A stretch of 64,000 nucleotides of DNA from Flavobacteriales bacterium. GTDB lineage: Bacteria; Bacteroidota; Bacteroidia; Flavobacteriales_F; PHOS-HE28. Of this stretch, positions 50,374-59,197 are shown in pieces. A program made the position numbers and the translations under genes. The stretch lies in the NCBI GenBank assembly GCA_016700415.1, contig CP065018.1, positions 3,292,001 through 3,356,000 on the forward strand, read 5' to 3'. Position 1 is the first letter of the stretch; each line of letters begins with the position of its first letter. The notes under the pieces were generated by a model. The model ran no database searches. It saw only the letters and a list, made by a program, of their open reading frames with translations, and was not told where the DNA came from.

Positions 50374-51768
50374 ATGGACTACCGCTTAGAAAAAGACACG
50401 ATGGGCGAGGTAAAAGTGCCCGCCGACAAATACTGGGGCGCACAGACCGAGCGCAGCCGCAACAACTTCAAGATCGGGCCGCCGGGCAGCATGCCGAAGG
50501 AGATCATCCACGCCTTCGCCTACCTGAAGAAGGCCGCCGCGCTGGCAAACCTCGAACTGGGCAAACTTCCCCAGGAGAAGTGCGACCTGATCGGTAAGGT
50601 CTGCGACGAGATCCTCGCCAGCAAGCTGGACGACCAGTTCCCGTTGGTGATCTGGCAGACCGGCAGCGGTACCCAGAGCAATATGAACGTCAACGAAGTT
50701 GTGGCCAACCGCGGGCACGTCATGCAGGGCGGCAAGCTCAACGACGCCGAGAAAGTGCTCAAGGCCAACGACGACGTGAACAAGAGCCAGAGCAGCAACG
50801 ACACTTTTCCCACGGCCATGCACATCGCGGCCTACACCGCCGCCGCCAAGGTGACGCTGCCCGGGGTAAAGAAGCTCCGTGACACGCTGGCCAAGAAGAG
50901 CAACGACTTCAAGGACATCGTGAAGACGGGCCGCACGCACTTCATGGACGCCACACCGCTCACGCTGGGACAGGAGATCAGCGGCTACGTGCAGCAGTTG
51001 GACAACGGCATCCGCGCAGTGGAGAACGCGCTGGGGATGATCTGTGAGCTAGCGCTGGGCGGGACAGCCGTCGGCACGGGCCTGAATGCGCCGAAGGGTT
51101 ACAGCGTGCTGGTGGCGAAGAAGATCGCGGAGCTCACCGGCCTGCCGTTCGTCACCGCGCCGAACAAGTTCGAGGCCTTGGCCGCACACGATGCGATGGT
51201 GGAACTCAGCGGCGCCTTCAAGCGCTTGGCCGTTTCACTGAACAAGATCGGCAATGACGTGCGCATGCTCAGCAGCGGTCCCCGGGCCGGCATCGGCGAG
51301 ATCATTATCCCGGACAACGAGCCCGGCTCCTCCATCATGCCCGGCAAGGTGAACCCCACCCAGCCCGAGGCGCTCACCATGGTGTGCGCACAGGTGATCG
51401 GCAACGATGTGGCCGTGAGCATCGGCGGAATGCAAGGCCAGTTCGAGCTGAACGTCTTCAAGCCGGTGATCGCCGCGAACGTGCTGCAAAGCGCGCACCT
51501 GCTCGGTGATGCCTGCATGAGCTTCAACGACCACTGCGCGAAAGGGCTGCTGCCCAACAAGCCCGTGCTGAAGCAGCACCTGGAGAACTCCTTGATGCTC
51601 GTCACGGCACTGAACACGCACATCGGCTACTACAAGAGCGCCGAGATCGCGAACAAAGCGCACAAGGAGGGCACCACGCTGAAGCAGGCCGCGCTCACCT
51701 TGGGCTACGTCACCGCCGAGGACTTCGACACCTGGGTGGACCCGGCGAAGATGGTGAGCGGGGGGTAG
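50374..51768 (+). CDS. fumC: Fumarate hydratase class II
   Basis: FumC interconverts fumarate and L-malate in the TCA cycle. The 464-residue oxygen-stable enzyme shows GSGTQSNMNVNEV, SSNDTFPTAMHIAAY, GRTHFMDATPLTLGQE with the catalytic His, and the superfamily signature GSSIMPGKVNPTQPE. Length is normal. It lies 34 bases after the ArsC-like gene and may be co-transcribed with it. Confidence 0.97.
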   Translation: MDYRLEKDTMGEVKVPADKYWGAQTERSRNNFKIGPPGSMPKEIIHAFAYLKKAAALANLELGKLPQEKCDLIGKVCDEILASKLDDQFPLVIWQTGSGTQSNMNVNEVVANRGHVMQGGKLNDAEKVLKANDDVNKSQSSNDTFPTAMHIAAYTAAAKVTLPGVKKLRDTLAKKSNDFKDIVKTGRTHFMDATPLTLGQEISGYVQQLDNGIRAVENALGMICELALGGTAVGTGLNAPKGYSVLVAKKIAELTGLPFVTAPNKFEALAAHDAMVELSGAFKRLAVSLNKIGNDVRMLSSGPRAGIGEIIIPDNEPGSSIMPGKVNPTQPEALTMVCAQVIGNDVAVSIGGMQGQFELNVFKPVIAANVLQSAHLLGDACMSFNDHCAKGLLPNKPVLKQHLENSLMLVTALNTHIGYYKSAEIANKAHKEGTTLKQAALTLGYVTAEDFDTWVDPAKMVSGG

Positions 51769-51816
51769 GTGTTCTGCTCCTTCAGTGGTCTACTCCAAGG
51801 AACCCTGAGGCAGCCT

Positions 51817-51824
51817 TACTTTTG
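51817..51824 (+). promoter_or_regulatory. -7 element for the short gene at 51832
   Basis: TACTTTTG matches TAnnTTTG exactly and lies only seven bases before the ATG, suggesting a leaderless or nearly leaderless transcript. Confidence 0.45.
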
Positions 51825-51831
51825 ATCGGCA

Positions 51832-52023
51832 ATGACGGGCGAACAATTGCAAGCCGAGGTCATCAAGAAGCTCGAAACGGCTCCTGATGGGATTCAGCAA
51901 GAGGTGCTGGATTATTTGAATGACTTTGAACGTTTGAGCGAGGAGAAACAGAAGCGCTATGTTGCCTTTCTTAAGAATTGCATCGAGGACCGCCCTCTGC
52001 TGTTGCGTCTATCCCGATCATAG
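51832..52023 (+). CDS. Short hypothetical protein (63 residues)
   Basis: The small, highly charged, probably helical protein begins MTGEQLQAEVIKKLETAP and continues with IQQEVLDYLNDFERLSEEKQKRY. The pattern resembles short DUF2281-like proteins in which a helix pair is predicted to bind a partner, sometimes a toxin; no toxin-like gene follows. Support for being real: an exact TAnnTTTG box just upstream and normal codon use. It could still be spurious. The next 200 bases to gcvP contain no gene. Confidence 0.5.
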   Translation: MTGEQLQAEVIKKLETAPDGIQQEVLDYLNDFERLSEEKQKRYVAFLKNCIEDRPLLLRLSRS

Positions 52024-52191
52024 GACTGCCTGTGGCGGCTCCGCCGTTCCACAAGTTCAGATCCCGTAAATCCTGTAATCATGTCCCGTTCGGGTCATCA
52101 GCCCGGGATCTATCACTTATCCCGTCCAACACAACCTCGTTTTTTGTCCATTGCGAGTTGACGGTCGTCAATCGTCAACCACCCGGCCAAG

Positions 52192-52199
52192 TATCTTTG
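52192..52199 (+). promoter_or_regulatory. -7 element for gcvP
   Basis: TATCTTTG followed by CGGCCCA is an exact TAnnTTTG match with the extended GCGGCCC downstream bases, 27 bases before the gcvP ATG. No TTG at the -33 position is seen. Confidence 0.6.
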
Positions 52200-52225
52200 C
52201 GGCCCATTTTTAGCACACCTCCATC

Positions 52226-55105
52226 ATGTCCCTCAACTCCTATCAGGAACGCCACATCGGACCGGACGCTCGCGAGCTCTCCGAAATGCTCGAAGCCATC
52301 GGTCAACCTTCCTTGGATGCGCTCGTGGAGCGCACGCTGCCGGACAGCATCCGGAGCAGCGCGCCCATGGGCATCGGCGAGGCGCTGAGCGAGCGCGAGC
52401 TGTTGGAGCACATGCGTGAGCTGGGCGCGAAGAACAAACTTTCCCGCAGCTACATCGGCTTAGGTTACAGCGGCACCATCACGCCTTCGGTCATCCGCCG
52501 GAACGTATTCGAGAACCCCGGATGGTACACGGCCTACACGCCCTACCAAGCGGAGATCAGCCAAGGGCGCCTGGAGGCACTCCTGAATTTCCAGACCATG
52601 GTGGCCGACCTCACGGGCCTGCCGATCGCCAATGCTTCCCTGCTGGACGAGGGCACCGCCATCGCCGAGGCCATGCTGATGTTCCACCACGAGCTGGTCA
52701 AGGAGCACCAGCACCGCAAGGGCTTCTTCGTGGACGCCGGCCTTGCCCCGCAGAGCATCGACGTGCTGCGCACCCGTGCCGAGCCACTGGGCATCGAGCT
52801 GGTGCTCGGGAACGTGCAGACGGATGCAATACCGGACCATTGCTTCGGCATCGCGCTACAATATCCGGCCATGGACGGTTCCGTGGGCGACCATCGCCAA
52901 TTCTTGGCCGGACTTAAGGAACGAGGCGTGAAGGTGGCCGTTTGCACGGATCTGCTGGCGCTCACCCTCCTTGCGCCTCCCGGTGAATGGGGTGCGGACG
53001 TTTGTGTAGGCAACAGCCAACGCTTCGGCGTGCCGATGGGCTATGGTGGCCCACATGCCGCGTTCTTCAGCACCACGGAGGAGTTCAAACGCTTGATCCC
53101 CGGCCGCATCATCGGCGTGAGCAAGGACCGCCGCGGGAAGGCTGCCCTGCGCATGGCCTTGCAGACGCGCGAGCAGCACATCCGCCGCGACAAGGCCACC
53201 AGCAACATCTGCACGGCGCAAGCACTGTTGGCTGTGATGGCCTCCTCCTACGCATTGTACCACGGCCCGGAAGGATTGATGGAAATGGCCAAGCGGATCC
53301 ACGGCTTTGCTGGGCAATTGGCCCATGGTGCCAAGGGCTTGGGCTACGGCCTGAAGAACAGCACCTATTTCGATACGCTCACCTTCGCTCTGCCCGCCGA
53401 CGTTTCCGGGGATCAGGTGCGCAAGGCCATGGAGGCTCGCAGCATCAACCTGAGCTATCGCGGCGATCTGGTCGGCATTGCGCTGGACGAGACCGTGCGC
53501 GACGCTGATGTGAAGGACCTGCTGGCCGCTCTGGCCGAAGCAGCCGGAAAAAAAGCTACTGAGGCTCCCGGTGAGAACGGCGCACACGAAGCGATCCCTG
53601 TCGCGTTGAAGCGCGGAACCCCGTTCCTCACGCACCCTGTCTTCAACAGCTACCACACGGAAACGGAGCTGATGCGCTACCTGAAGCGCTTGGAGAACAA
53701 GGACTACTCGCTGGTGCATGGCATGATCCCCTTGGGCAGTTGCACGATGAAGTTGAATGCGGCCACCACCCTGATCCCGTTGATGTGGCCGGAATGGGCG
53801 GGCCTGCATCCTTTCGCCCCGGTGGCGCAGGCAGGCGGGTATCAAGTTTTGGTGAAGGAACTGGAGCAATTGCTGGCCAAATGCACCGGCTTGGCCGCGA
53901 CCAGCCTGCAGCCCAACAGTGGCGCACAGGGCGAATACGCAGGGCTGTTGACGATACGGGCCTATCATCACGCCAAAGGCGACACGAAACGGGATATCGC
54001 CTTGATCCCCAGCAGTGCGCACGGCACCAACCCGGCCAGCGCCGTGATGGCCGGCATGAAGGTGGTGGTGGTGAAGGCCGATGCCCGCGGGCAGGTGGAC
54101 GTGGCCGACCTGAAGGCCAAAGCCGAACAGTACAAAGACAACTTGGCCTGCCTGATGATCACCTACCCCAGCACGCACGGCGTCTATGAGGCGGCGATCA
54201 AGGAGATCATTGGCACGGTGCATGCCAACGGAGGATTGGTATACATGGACGGCGCCAACATGAACGCCCAGACCGGCCTCACCTCGCCTGGCGAAGTGGA
54301 CGCCGATGTGTGCCACCTGAACCTGCACAAGACCTTCGCTATCCCGCACGGTGGTGGCGGGCCCGGCGTTGGACCCATCTGTGTGAACGAGAAGCTGAAG
54401 CCCTTCCTGCCGGGACATTCCATGGTGATGACCGGCGGCGAACAGGCCATCCCGGCGGTGAGCTCGGCACCATGGGGTAGCGCGCTCATACTGCTGATCA
54501 GTTATGCCTACATCAAGATGCTCGGCGAGCGGGGGCTCACAGATGCTACCCGCTACGCGATCCTAAATGCCAACTACTTGAAGACCAAGTTGGCAGGCCA
54601 GTATCCGATCCTCTATAAGGGCGACGTGGGCATGGTGGCGCATGAAATGATCCTGGATTGCCGCGACTTTAAGCGCACTGCCGGCGTGGAGGTGGAGGAC
54701 ATTGCCAAGCGATTAATGGACTATGGCTTCCATGCGCCCACGGTGAGCTTCCCCGTGGCGGGCACCTTGATGGTGGAACCTACCGAGAGTGAGAGCAAGG
54801 CCGAACTGGACCGCTTCGTGGAGGCCATGACGGCCATCCGACAGGAGATCGCGGACATTGTGGAAGGCAAACTGGACAAAGCCGACAACCCGCTGAAAAT
54901 GGCGCCGCATACCGCTGACGAGGTCATTTCCGATAGCTGGCAACACGGCTACGGAAGGGAGCAGGCCGCATTCCCGGTGCAAGGCATCCGGGCCGGAAAG
55001 TATTGGCCTACCTCAAGTCGTGTGGACAATGCGTACGGTGACCGGAACCTGGTCTGTAGTTGCCCACCGATCGAGGCCTATGCCGAGGAGGAGGCCACGG
55101 CGTAA
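52226..55105 (+). CDS. gcvP: Glycine dehydrogenase (decarboxylating), P protein
   Basis: The P protein of the glycine cleavage system decarboxylates glycine with PLP and passes the aminomethyl group to the lipoyl H protein. The 959-residue fused form contains both the N-terminal (about 1-440) and C-terminal (about 470-900) halves, each an aminotransferase-like fold. The first half opens with RHIGPDARELSEML, and the second contains the PLP lysine in HLNLHKTFAIPHGGGGPG (about K703). GSCTMKLNAATTL and SSAHGTNPASAVMAGM are family hallmarks. gcvT and gcvH are not adjacent, as is usual in Bacteroidota. Confidence 0.97.
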   Translation: MSLNSYQERHIGPDARELSEMLEAIGQPSLDALVERTLPDSIRSSAPMGIGEALSERELLEHMRELGAKNKLSRSYIGLGYSGTITPSVIRRNVFENPGWYTAYTPYQAEISQGRLEALLNFQTMVADLTGLPIANASLLDEGTAIAEAMLMFHHELVKEHQHRKGFFVDAGLAPQSIDVLRTRAEPLGIELVLGNVQTDAIPDHCFGIALQYPAMDGSVGDHRQFLAGLKERGVKVAVCTDLLALTLLAPPGEWGADVCVGNSQRFGVPMGYGGPHAAFFSTTEEFKRLIPGRIIGVSKDRRGKAALRMALQTREQHIRRDKATSNICTAQALLAVMASSYALYHGPEGLMEMAKRIHGFAGQLAHGAKGLGYGLKNSTYFDTLTFALPADVSGDQVRKAMEARSINLSYRGDLVGIALDETVRDADVKDLLAALAEAAGKKATEAPGENGAHEAIPVALKRGTPFLTHPVFNSYHTETELMRYLKRLENKDYSLVHGMIPLGSCTMKLNAATTLIPLMWPEWAGLHPFAPVAQAGGYQVLVKELEQLLAKCTGLAATSLQPNSGAQGEYAGLLTIRAYHHAKGDTKRDIALIPSSAHGTNPASAVMAGMKVVVVKADARGQVDVADLKAKAEQYKDNLACLMITYPSTHGVYEAAIKEIIGTVHANGGLVYMDGANMNAQTGLTSPGEVDADVCHLNLHKTFAIPHGGGGPGVGPICVNEKLKPFLPGHSMVMTGGEQAIPAVSSAPWGSALILLISYAYIKMLGERGLTDATRYAILNANYLKTKLAGQYPILYKGDVGMVAHEMILDCRDFKRTAGVEVEDIAKRLMDYGFHAPTVSFPVAGTLMVEPTESESKAELDRFVEAMTAIRQEIADIVEGKLDKADNPLKMAPHTADEVISDSWQHGYGREQAAFPVQGIRAGKYWPTSSRVDNAYGDRNLVCSCPPIEAYAEEEATA

Positions 55106-55143
55106 GCTGCGGGGAATGAGGAGTTGAACCGGGCCGGGCCGTG

Positions 55144-55899
55144 CTACGAAATGGCTTTGCGCACCTCGCGCATCAGGCTGCCCGCGAAAATGAACTCGTT
55201 GAGCGCGGCGTTGTCGCTCTTTAGGAGTTCATCGCGCGTTCCCTGCCACATCAACTGCTTGTCGTTGATGAAGAAGATCTCGTCCGCGATGCCCATCACC
55301 GAGTTCATGTCATGTGTGATCACCACGGTGGTGGTGTTGTATTCTTTCGTGATCTCTTCGATCAGCTCATCGATCACGATGCTGGTCTGCGGGTCCAGGC
55401 CGCTGTTGGGCTCGTCCACGAACAAGTATTTCGGGTTCATGGAGATGGCCCTGGCGATGCCCACGCGTTTCTGCATGCCACCGCTGATCTCGGCCGGGAA
55501 TTTCTTGTCGGAGCCCTCGATCTTCACCCGCTTGAGGCAGAAATGCGCCCGTTCCAGCATTTCCCTTACGCTCATGGTGCCGAACATCCGCAAGGGGAAC
55601 ATCACGTTCTCCAGCACGGTGAGCGAGTCGAAGAGCGCGCTGCTCTGGAAGAGCATGCCGATCTCCTGGCGCAGTTGCCGCTTCGCTTCCTTGTCCATTT
55701 CCTGAAAGCACCTCCCGTCGTAGAGCACTTCACCCTTGGTGGGCGCATAGAGACCGATGATGCACTTGGCCAGTACGCTCTTGCCGCTGCCGCTCTTGCC
55801 GATGATCTGGCTCACCTTGCCTTTCGCAAACTTGACGTTTATGTCGTGGAGCACCTCTACGGCACCGAAGCTTTTGTACAGGTGTCGCACCTCGATCAT
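55144..55899 (-). CDS. ABC transporter ATP-binding protein, MlaF-like
   Basis: This is a 251-residue ATPase of the Mla/organic-solvent-resistance type, which moves phospholipids between the membranes. Walker A is GKSGSGKS, the signature is SGGMQKRVGIARAI and Walker B is LFVDEPNSGLDPQTS, with the switch His in VITHDMNSV. The SGGMQKR signature with Met-Gln is the MlaF variant. The ATG overlaps the permease stop (ATGA), so the pair forms a unit; the MlaD-type substrate-binding partner is not present nearby. Confidence 0.9.
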   Translation of the reverse strand: MIEVRHLYKSFGAVEVLHDINVKFAKGKVSQIIGKSGSGKSVLAKCIIGLYAPTKGEVLYDGRCFQEMDKEAKRQLRQEIGMLFQSSALFDSLTVLENVMFPLRMFGTMSVREMLERAHFCLKRVKIEGSDKKFPAEISGGMQKRVGIARAISMNPKYLFVDEPNSGLDPQTSIVIDELIEEITKEYNTTTVVITHDMNSVMGIADEIFFINDKQLMWQGTRDELLKSDNAALNEFIFAGSLMREVRKAIS

Positions 55900-56636
55900 A
55901 GCAAGAGTAACTGGGTGAGCAGGTAGTTCATGATCAGGATCACCACGTCGCTATAGACCACCGCCTTGGTGCTGCTGATACCCACCTCGCGCGTGCCCCC
56001 GGTCGTGTAATACCCTTGGTAGGCCGAAACGCTGGCGATGATCACGGCGAAGACCACTGTCTTGATCAAGGCATAGGTGACGCTGTAGGGGTCGAAATCA
56101 TATTGAACGCCCAAGATGTAATTATCCGAGCTGATGATCCCGCTGAGCGTTCCGGCCATCCATCCCCCGAAGATGCTCAGGAACATGCTGATGATGATCA
56201 GGAAAGGATTGATGAGGGCTGTGGCGATGATCTTCGGGAGGATGAGGTAGCCGGCGGAGTTGACCCCCATGATGTCCAACGCATCAATTTGTTCCCGAAC
56301 GCGCATGGAGCCGATCTCCGCCGCTATCGTGGAACCCACTTTGCCTGCCAAGATCAAGGAGATGATGGTGGGACTGAACTCAAGAATGGAGCTTTGCCGA
56401 ACGGTGAACCCCACCACATACTGGGGGATGAGGGGCGAATTGATGTTCATCTTGGTCTGGATCGTGATCACCGCCCCCATGAAGAGGGAGAGTAATGCGA
56501 CGATAGCCAAACTCCTGACGCCCAGTAGGTCCATTTCCTCCAAAGTGCGCTTCCAGTAGATACTGAGGCGCTCCGGCTTGGAGAAAACCTCACCCATGAG
56601 GATGAAATATCGGCCGATGTGGAAAAGGAGCGCCAT
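55896..56636 (-). CDS. ABC transporter permease, MlaE-like
   Basis: The 246-residue membrane protein of the MlaE family has about five helices plus an N-terminal amphipathic helix. Characteristic are the AEIGSMRVREQIDALDIMGVN coupling segment, which contacts the ATPase, and the C-terminal GYYTTGGTREVGISSTKAVVYSD. Together with the downstream ATPase it forms the inner-membrane core of a lipid-trafficking complex that maintains outer-membrane asymmetry. Divergent from the small lipoprotein at 56755. Confidence 0.92.
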   Translation of the reverse strand: MALLFHIGRYFILMGEVFSKPERLSIYWKRTLEEMDLLGVRSLAIVALLSLFMGAVITIQTKMNINSPLIPQYVVGFTVRQSSILEFSPTIISLILAGKVGSTIAAEIGSMRVREQIDALDIMGVNSAGYLILPKIIATALINPFLIIISMFLSIFGGWMAGTLSGIISSDNYILGVQYDFDPYSVTYALIKTVVFAVIIASVSAYQGYYTTGGTREVGISSTKAVVYSDVVILIMNYLLTQLLLL

Positions 56637-56721
56637 GGAGGGGAAAAAGACCGGCTAAAGTAGGGCATGCGAACTTCCGCGAAATGTTCAGGGGGACCTT
56701 TCATCCACATGGAGCGGCTGC

Positions 56722-56729
56722 TAACTTTG
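56722..56729 (+). promoter_or_regulatory. -7 element for the small lipoprotein / SprT operon
   Basis: TAACTTTG, followed by CCAACCCC, is an exact TAnnTTTG match 25 bases before the ATG at 56755. Confidence 0.5.
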
Positions 56730-56754
56730 CCAACCCCGCCCCCCGCATCCCGGC

Positions 56755-56991
56755 ATGTCCCAAACCCGATCATTCAACACTGGCACTTCCTTTTTCATGA
56801 TCGGGATATGGATGGTCTTCATGGGTTGCGCCTCGCACCCTCGTTATGGCGCTGCCCCGAAGCACAAACGCGGCTGTGACTGCCCGAAGTGGAACGCTGT
56901 TCCGGTGAAGGAAAAGAAGGATGAACTGCGCGTGGACCTGACGGAGAGGAACAACGATCTTGCGAACCTGAACGATGGCAGCAGCCACTGA
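56755..56991 (+). CDS. Small lipoprotein
   Basis: This 78-residue protein has a signal of about 24 residues ending in lipobox VFMGCAS. The mature part is short and basic, with the phrase GCDCPKW followed by a charged tail. Similar tiny lipoproteins with a C-x-C-P motif are found in Flavobacteriales without assigned function. It overlaps the SprT-like gene by 17 bases, so they are co-translated. Confidence 0.7.
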   Translation: MSQTRSFNTGTSFFMIGIWMVFMGCASHPRYGAAPKHKRGCDCPKWNAVPVKEKKDELRVDLTERNNDLANLNDGSSH

Positions 56992-57604
56992 TATCCTCCG
57001 TCTCCAAGCCCACCTGCCCCGCACCGCGTGGCCGGTAGTGGCAAACTGGCTGCGCCGCAATCCCGTGCTCGTCCGCATCAGTCCTCCCCGTAGCACCAAA
57101 CTGGGTGACTATCGGGTGGCGACGCGGACGCTGCAGCACCGGATCTCCGTCAACGAAGACCTCAATCGTTTTGCGTTCCTGGTCGTTCTGGTGCATGAGT
57201 TCGCGCACTATGCGACCTTTCAGAAATACCGTCGGCACGAACCGCACGGTGCGGAATGGAAGGCCGAGTATAAACGCCTCATGCGCCCGCTCCTCAGCCG
57301 CGAGGTCTTTCCCGCTGATGTGCTGCGGATGCTTGTGTTGCACTTGGACGACGCCCCGAGCAGCAGTTGCACGGACCATGGTCTCATGCGCGTCCTCCGC
57401 CGCTACGACCGCGAACCGCGGCCATTTCTCGAGGAACTGGAAGATAATACCGTGTTCCGCTTCAATGGAAAGATCTTCGTCAAGGGACGGCAAATGCGCA
57501 AGCGGTTCCGCTGCCGCTGCCTCAACAACCGCCGCATCTATTTGATCGACCCCACCGCCGAGGTGCATTTGGAGCATGCCTTGGCCTCGCGTCGCGCCTC
57601 ATAG
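56975..57604 (+). CDS. SprT-like zinc metalloprotease-domain protein
   Basis: The 209-residue protein has the zincin motif LVHEFAHYATF with H74, E75 and H78, followed by a third ligand region HGAEWKAEYKRLM, the arrangement of SprT/Spartan domains. Spartan degrades DNA-protein crosslinks; bacterial SprT-like proteins are mostly uncharacterised. A pair of Cys near the C terminus (FRCRCLNNRR) may be a reduced zinc-binding end. It lies between the small lipoprotein and manC on the same strand. Confidence 0.82.
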   Translation: MAAATDILRLQAHLPRTAWPVVANWLRRNPVLVRISPPRSTKLGDYRVATRTLQHRISVNEDLNRFAFLVVLVHEFAHYATFQKYRRHEPHGAEWKAEYKRLMRPLLSREVFPADVLRMLVLHLDDAPSSSCTDHGLMRVLRRYDREPRPFLEELEDNTVFRFNGKIFVKGRQMRKRFRCRCLNNRRIYLIDPTAEVHLEHALASRRAS

Positions 57605-57625
57605 CGCCGCCATTCAAACCGTGAT

Positions 57626-58717
57626 ATGACAGACAAGCATACCTATTGCATCATCATGGCCGGAGGTATCGGAAGCCGCTTCTGGCCGATGAGCCGCACC
57701 GCGCATCCCAAGCAATTCCTTGATTTTCTTGGTCATGGCCGCACGCTGATCCAACAGACCTTCGACCGTTTTCTCGATGTTTGCCCGGCGGAGAACATCT
57801 ACGTGGTGACCAATGCCCAATACGCGCCATTGGTCCACGAGCAACTGCCGGCCCTCAGGCCTGAACAAGTGCTGTTGGAACCGGACCGCCGGAACACCGC
57901 GCCTTGTATCGCCTATGCCAACCACGCCATCGCCAAACGCGATCCGAAGGCGCTGATCATCACCTCGCCCAGCGACCATTTGGTAAAGGATGAAAAGGAG
58001 TTCCAGGCCCGGCTGAGGATCGCTTCGGAACAGGCTGTAGTGGAGGATTGCTTAGTAACGCTGGGCATCACGCCGGACCGCCCCGACACCGGTTACGGCT
58101 ACATCCAGTTCAGCGACCAAGGCCCGGCGGAAAGGCCCGAAGTGAAGCGTGTAAAAAACTTCACCGAAAAGCCCGACCATGCCAAGGCGCAGCAATTCCT
58201 GGACAGCGGTGAATACCTCTGGAACAGCGGCATCTTCATCTGGTCATTGGCCAGCATCCGGAAAGCCTTCAGAAAGCACCTTCCTGAAATGGAAGTGCTC
58301 TTCAGTACCGGTGAAAACGCATACGGTACGCCCAACGAAGCGGAGTTCATCGCCAAGATCTACGGGACTTGCGAGAGCATCAGCATCGACTACGGGATCC
58401 TCGAAAAGGCGGACAACGTATACGTGGTGGCCGGTGATTTCGGCTGGAGCGACCTCGGAACTTGGGGCAGCCTATACTCCCAACTCCCGAAGGATGCCAA
58501 CGCCAACGCGGGCACGAGCAAGACCGTGCGCGTCTATGATGGCAAGGACAACATGGTACACGTGCAGGACGACCGCTTGGTGGTGCTGCAAGGTCTGGAG
58601 GACTTCATCGTGGTAAGCACACCCGACGCGCTGCTCGTCTGTCGCAAGCACGATGAGCAGAAGATCAAGGGCATCGTGCAGGAGCTGACGAAGGATATTG
58701 GGGAGAAGTACATTTAG
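57626..58717 (+). CDS. manC: Mannose-1-phosphate guanylyltransferase
   Basis: The enzyme makes GDP-mannose from mannose-1-phosphate and GTP, feeding O-antigen, capsule or polyprenyl-mannose pathways such as the GT2 and GT39 enzymes at 29-32 kb. The nucleotide-binding signature MAGGIGSRFWPMSRTAHPKQFLD is complete, followed by LLEPDRRNTAPCIAYA, the TEKPD sugar-phosphate site and WNSGIFIW. At 363 residues it is the short form without a phosphomannose-isomerase domain. Its TAG stop (58715-58717) is the first three bases of a 32-bp GTTGTCA repeat. Confidence 0.93.
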   Translation: MTDKHTYCIIMAGGIGSRFWPMSRTAHPKQFLDFLGHGRTLIQQTFDRFLDVCPAENIYVVTNAQYAPLVHEQLPALRPEQVLLEPDRRNTAPCIAYANHAIAKRDPKALIITSPSDHLVKDEKEFQARLRIASEQAVVEDCLVTLGITPDRPDTGYGYIQFSDQGPAERPEVKRVKNFTEKPDHAKAQQFLDSGEYLWNSGIFIWSLASIRKAFRKHLPEMEVLFSTGENAYGTPNEAEFIAKIYGTCESISIDYGILEKADNVYVVAGDFGWSDLGTWGSLYSQLPKDANANAGTSKTVRVYDGKDNMVHVQDDRLVVLQGLEDFIVVSTPDALLVCRKHDEQKIKGIVQELTKDIGEKYI

Positions 58718-59012
58718 TTGTCGGTTGTCAGTTCTCAGTTGTCAGGTTTGCGACCCGGCGTTCTGTACGCTGTGGCTGGTTCTGCATCAAACGAGACAAC
58801 TGTCCGTCCGCGCTTGCAGCGCGAGTTTATCTGCCGAAGGCACGGCTTGCGTGCCGGAGGCATGGCGTGCGCGGTCCGATACGTATCGGTCCACGCCTGT
58901 GGCGCTTCAATTTGTTCGTGAACTTGTCTTAGAGCTGGGAAACAACGGAATGGCCTAGACCGAAAAAGCACTGTGTCTGTCCTGACAACCGACAACGAAC
59001 AACTGACAACCA
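58715..59012. repeat. Miniature element with 32-bp inverted GTTGTCA arms
   Basis: Left arm 58715-58746 and right arm 58981-59012 are 32-bp inverted units of form TA(GTTGTCA)x4GG. The interior of 234 bp contains small palindromes (for example CCGATACGTATCGG at 58875-58888 and GCACGGCTTGCGTGC) but no credible gene. The element supplies the manC stop codon. The remaining bases to 59197 hold the promoter box at 59093. Confidence 0.85.
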
Positions 59013-59092
59013 AGTCAAGCTAATTCCTCAGCACTGGCAAGCCTCACAGAAGCTTCAGTCATGAATTATCGAGCAAATTCAACGGTATTCAG

Positions 59093-59100
59093 TACCTTCG
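59093..59100 (+). promoter_or_regulatory. Probable -7 element for the symporter gene
   Basis: TACCTTCG followed by CGCCGC matches TAnnTTYG. It lies 97 bases before the TTG start, leaving an untranslated leader of about 90 bases with no recognised structure. Confidence 0.45.
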
Positions 59101-59197
59101 CGCCGCAATTCTCGGAATGACGGCCTGAATTTGGCGGTCGCTTGGCACAAGTCGGGCCTTTGGTTCCTTTCACACTTAAAGCCCCTCTGCCCCGCTT

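Noticed and set aside
52856..54418. 520-codon minus-strand frame opposite gcvP
   Set aside because: Shadow of gcvP; no recognisable domain.
58747..58980. Small gene inside the GTTGTCA element
   Set aside because: Open frames there are short, lack a start context and overlap palindromes; no family resemblance.
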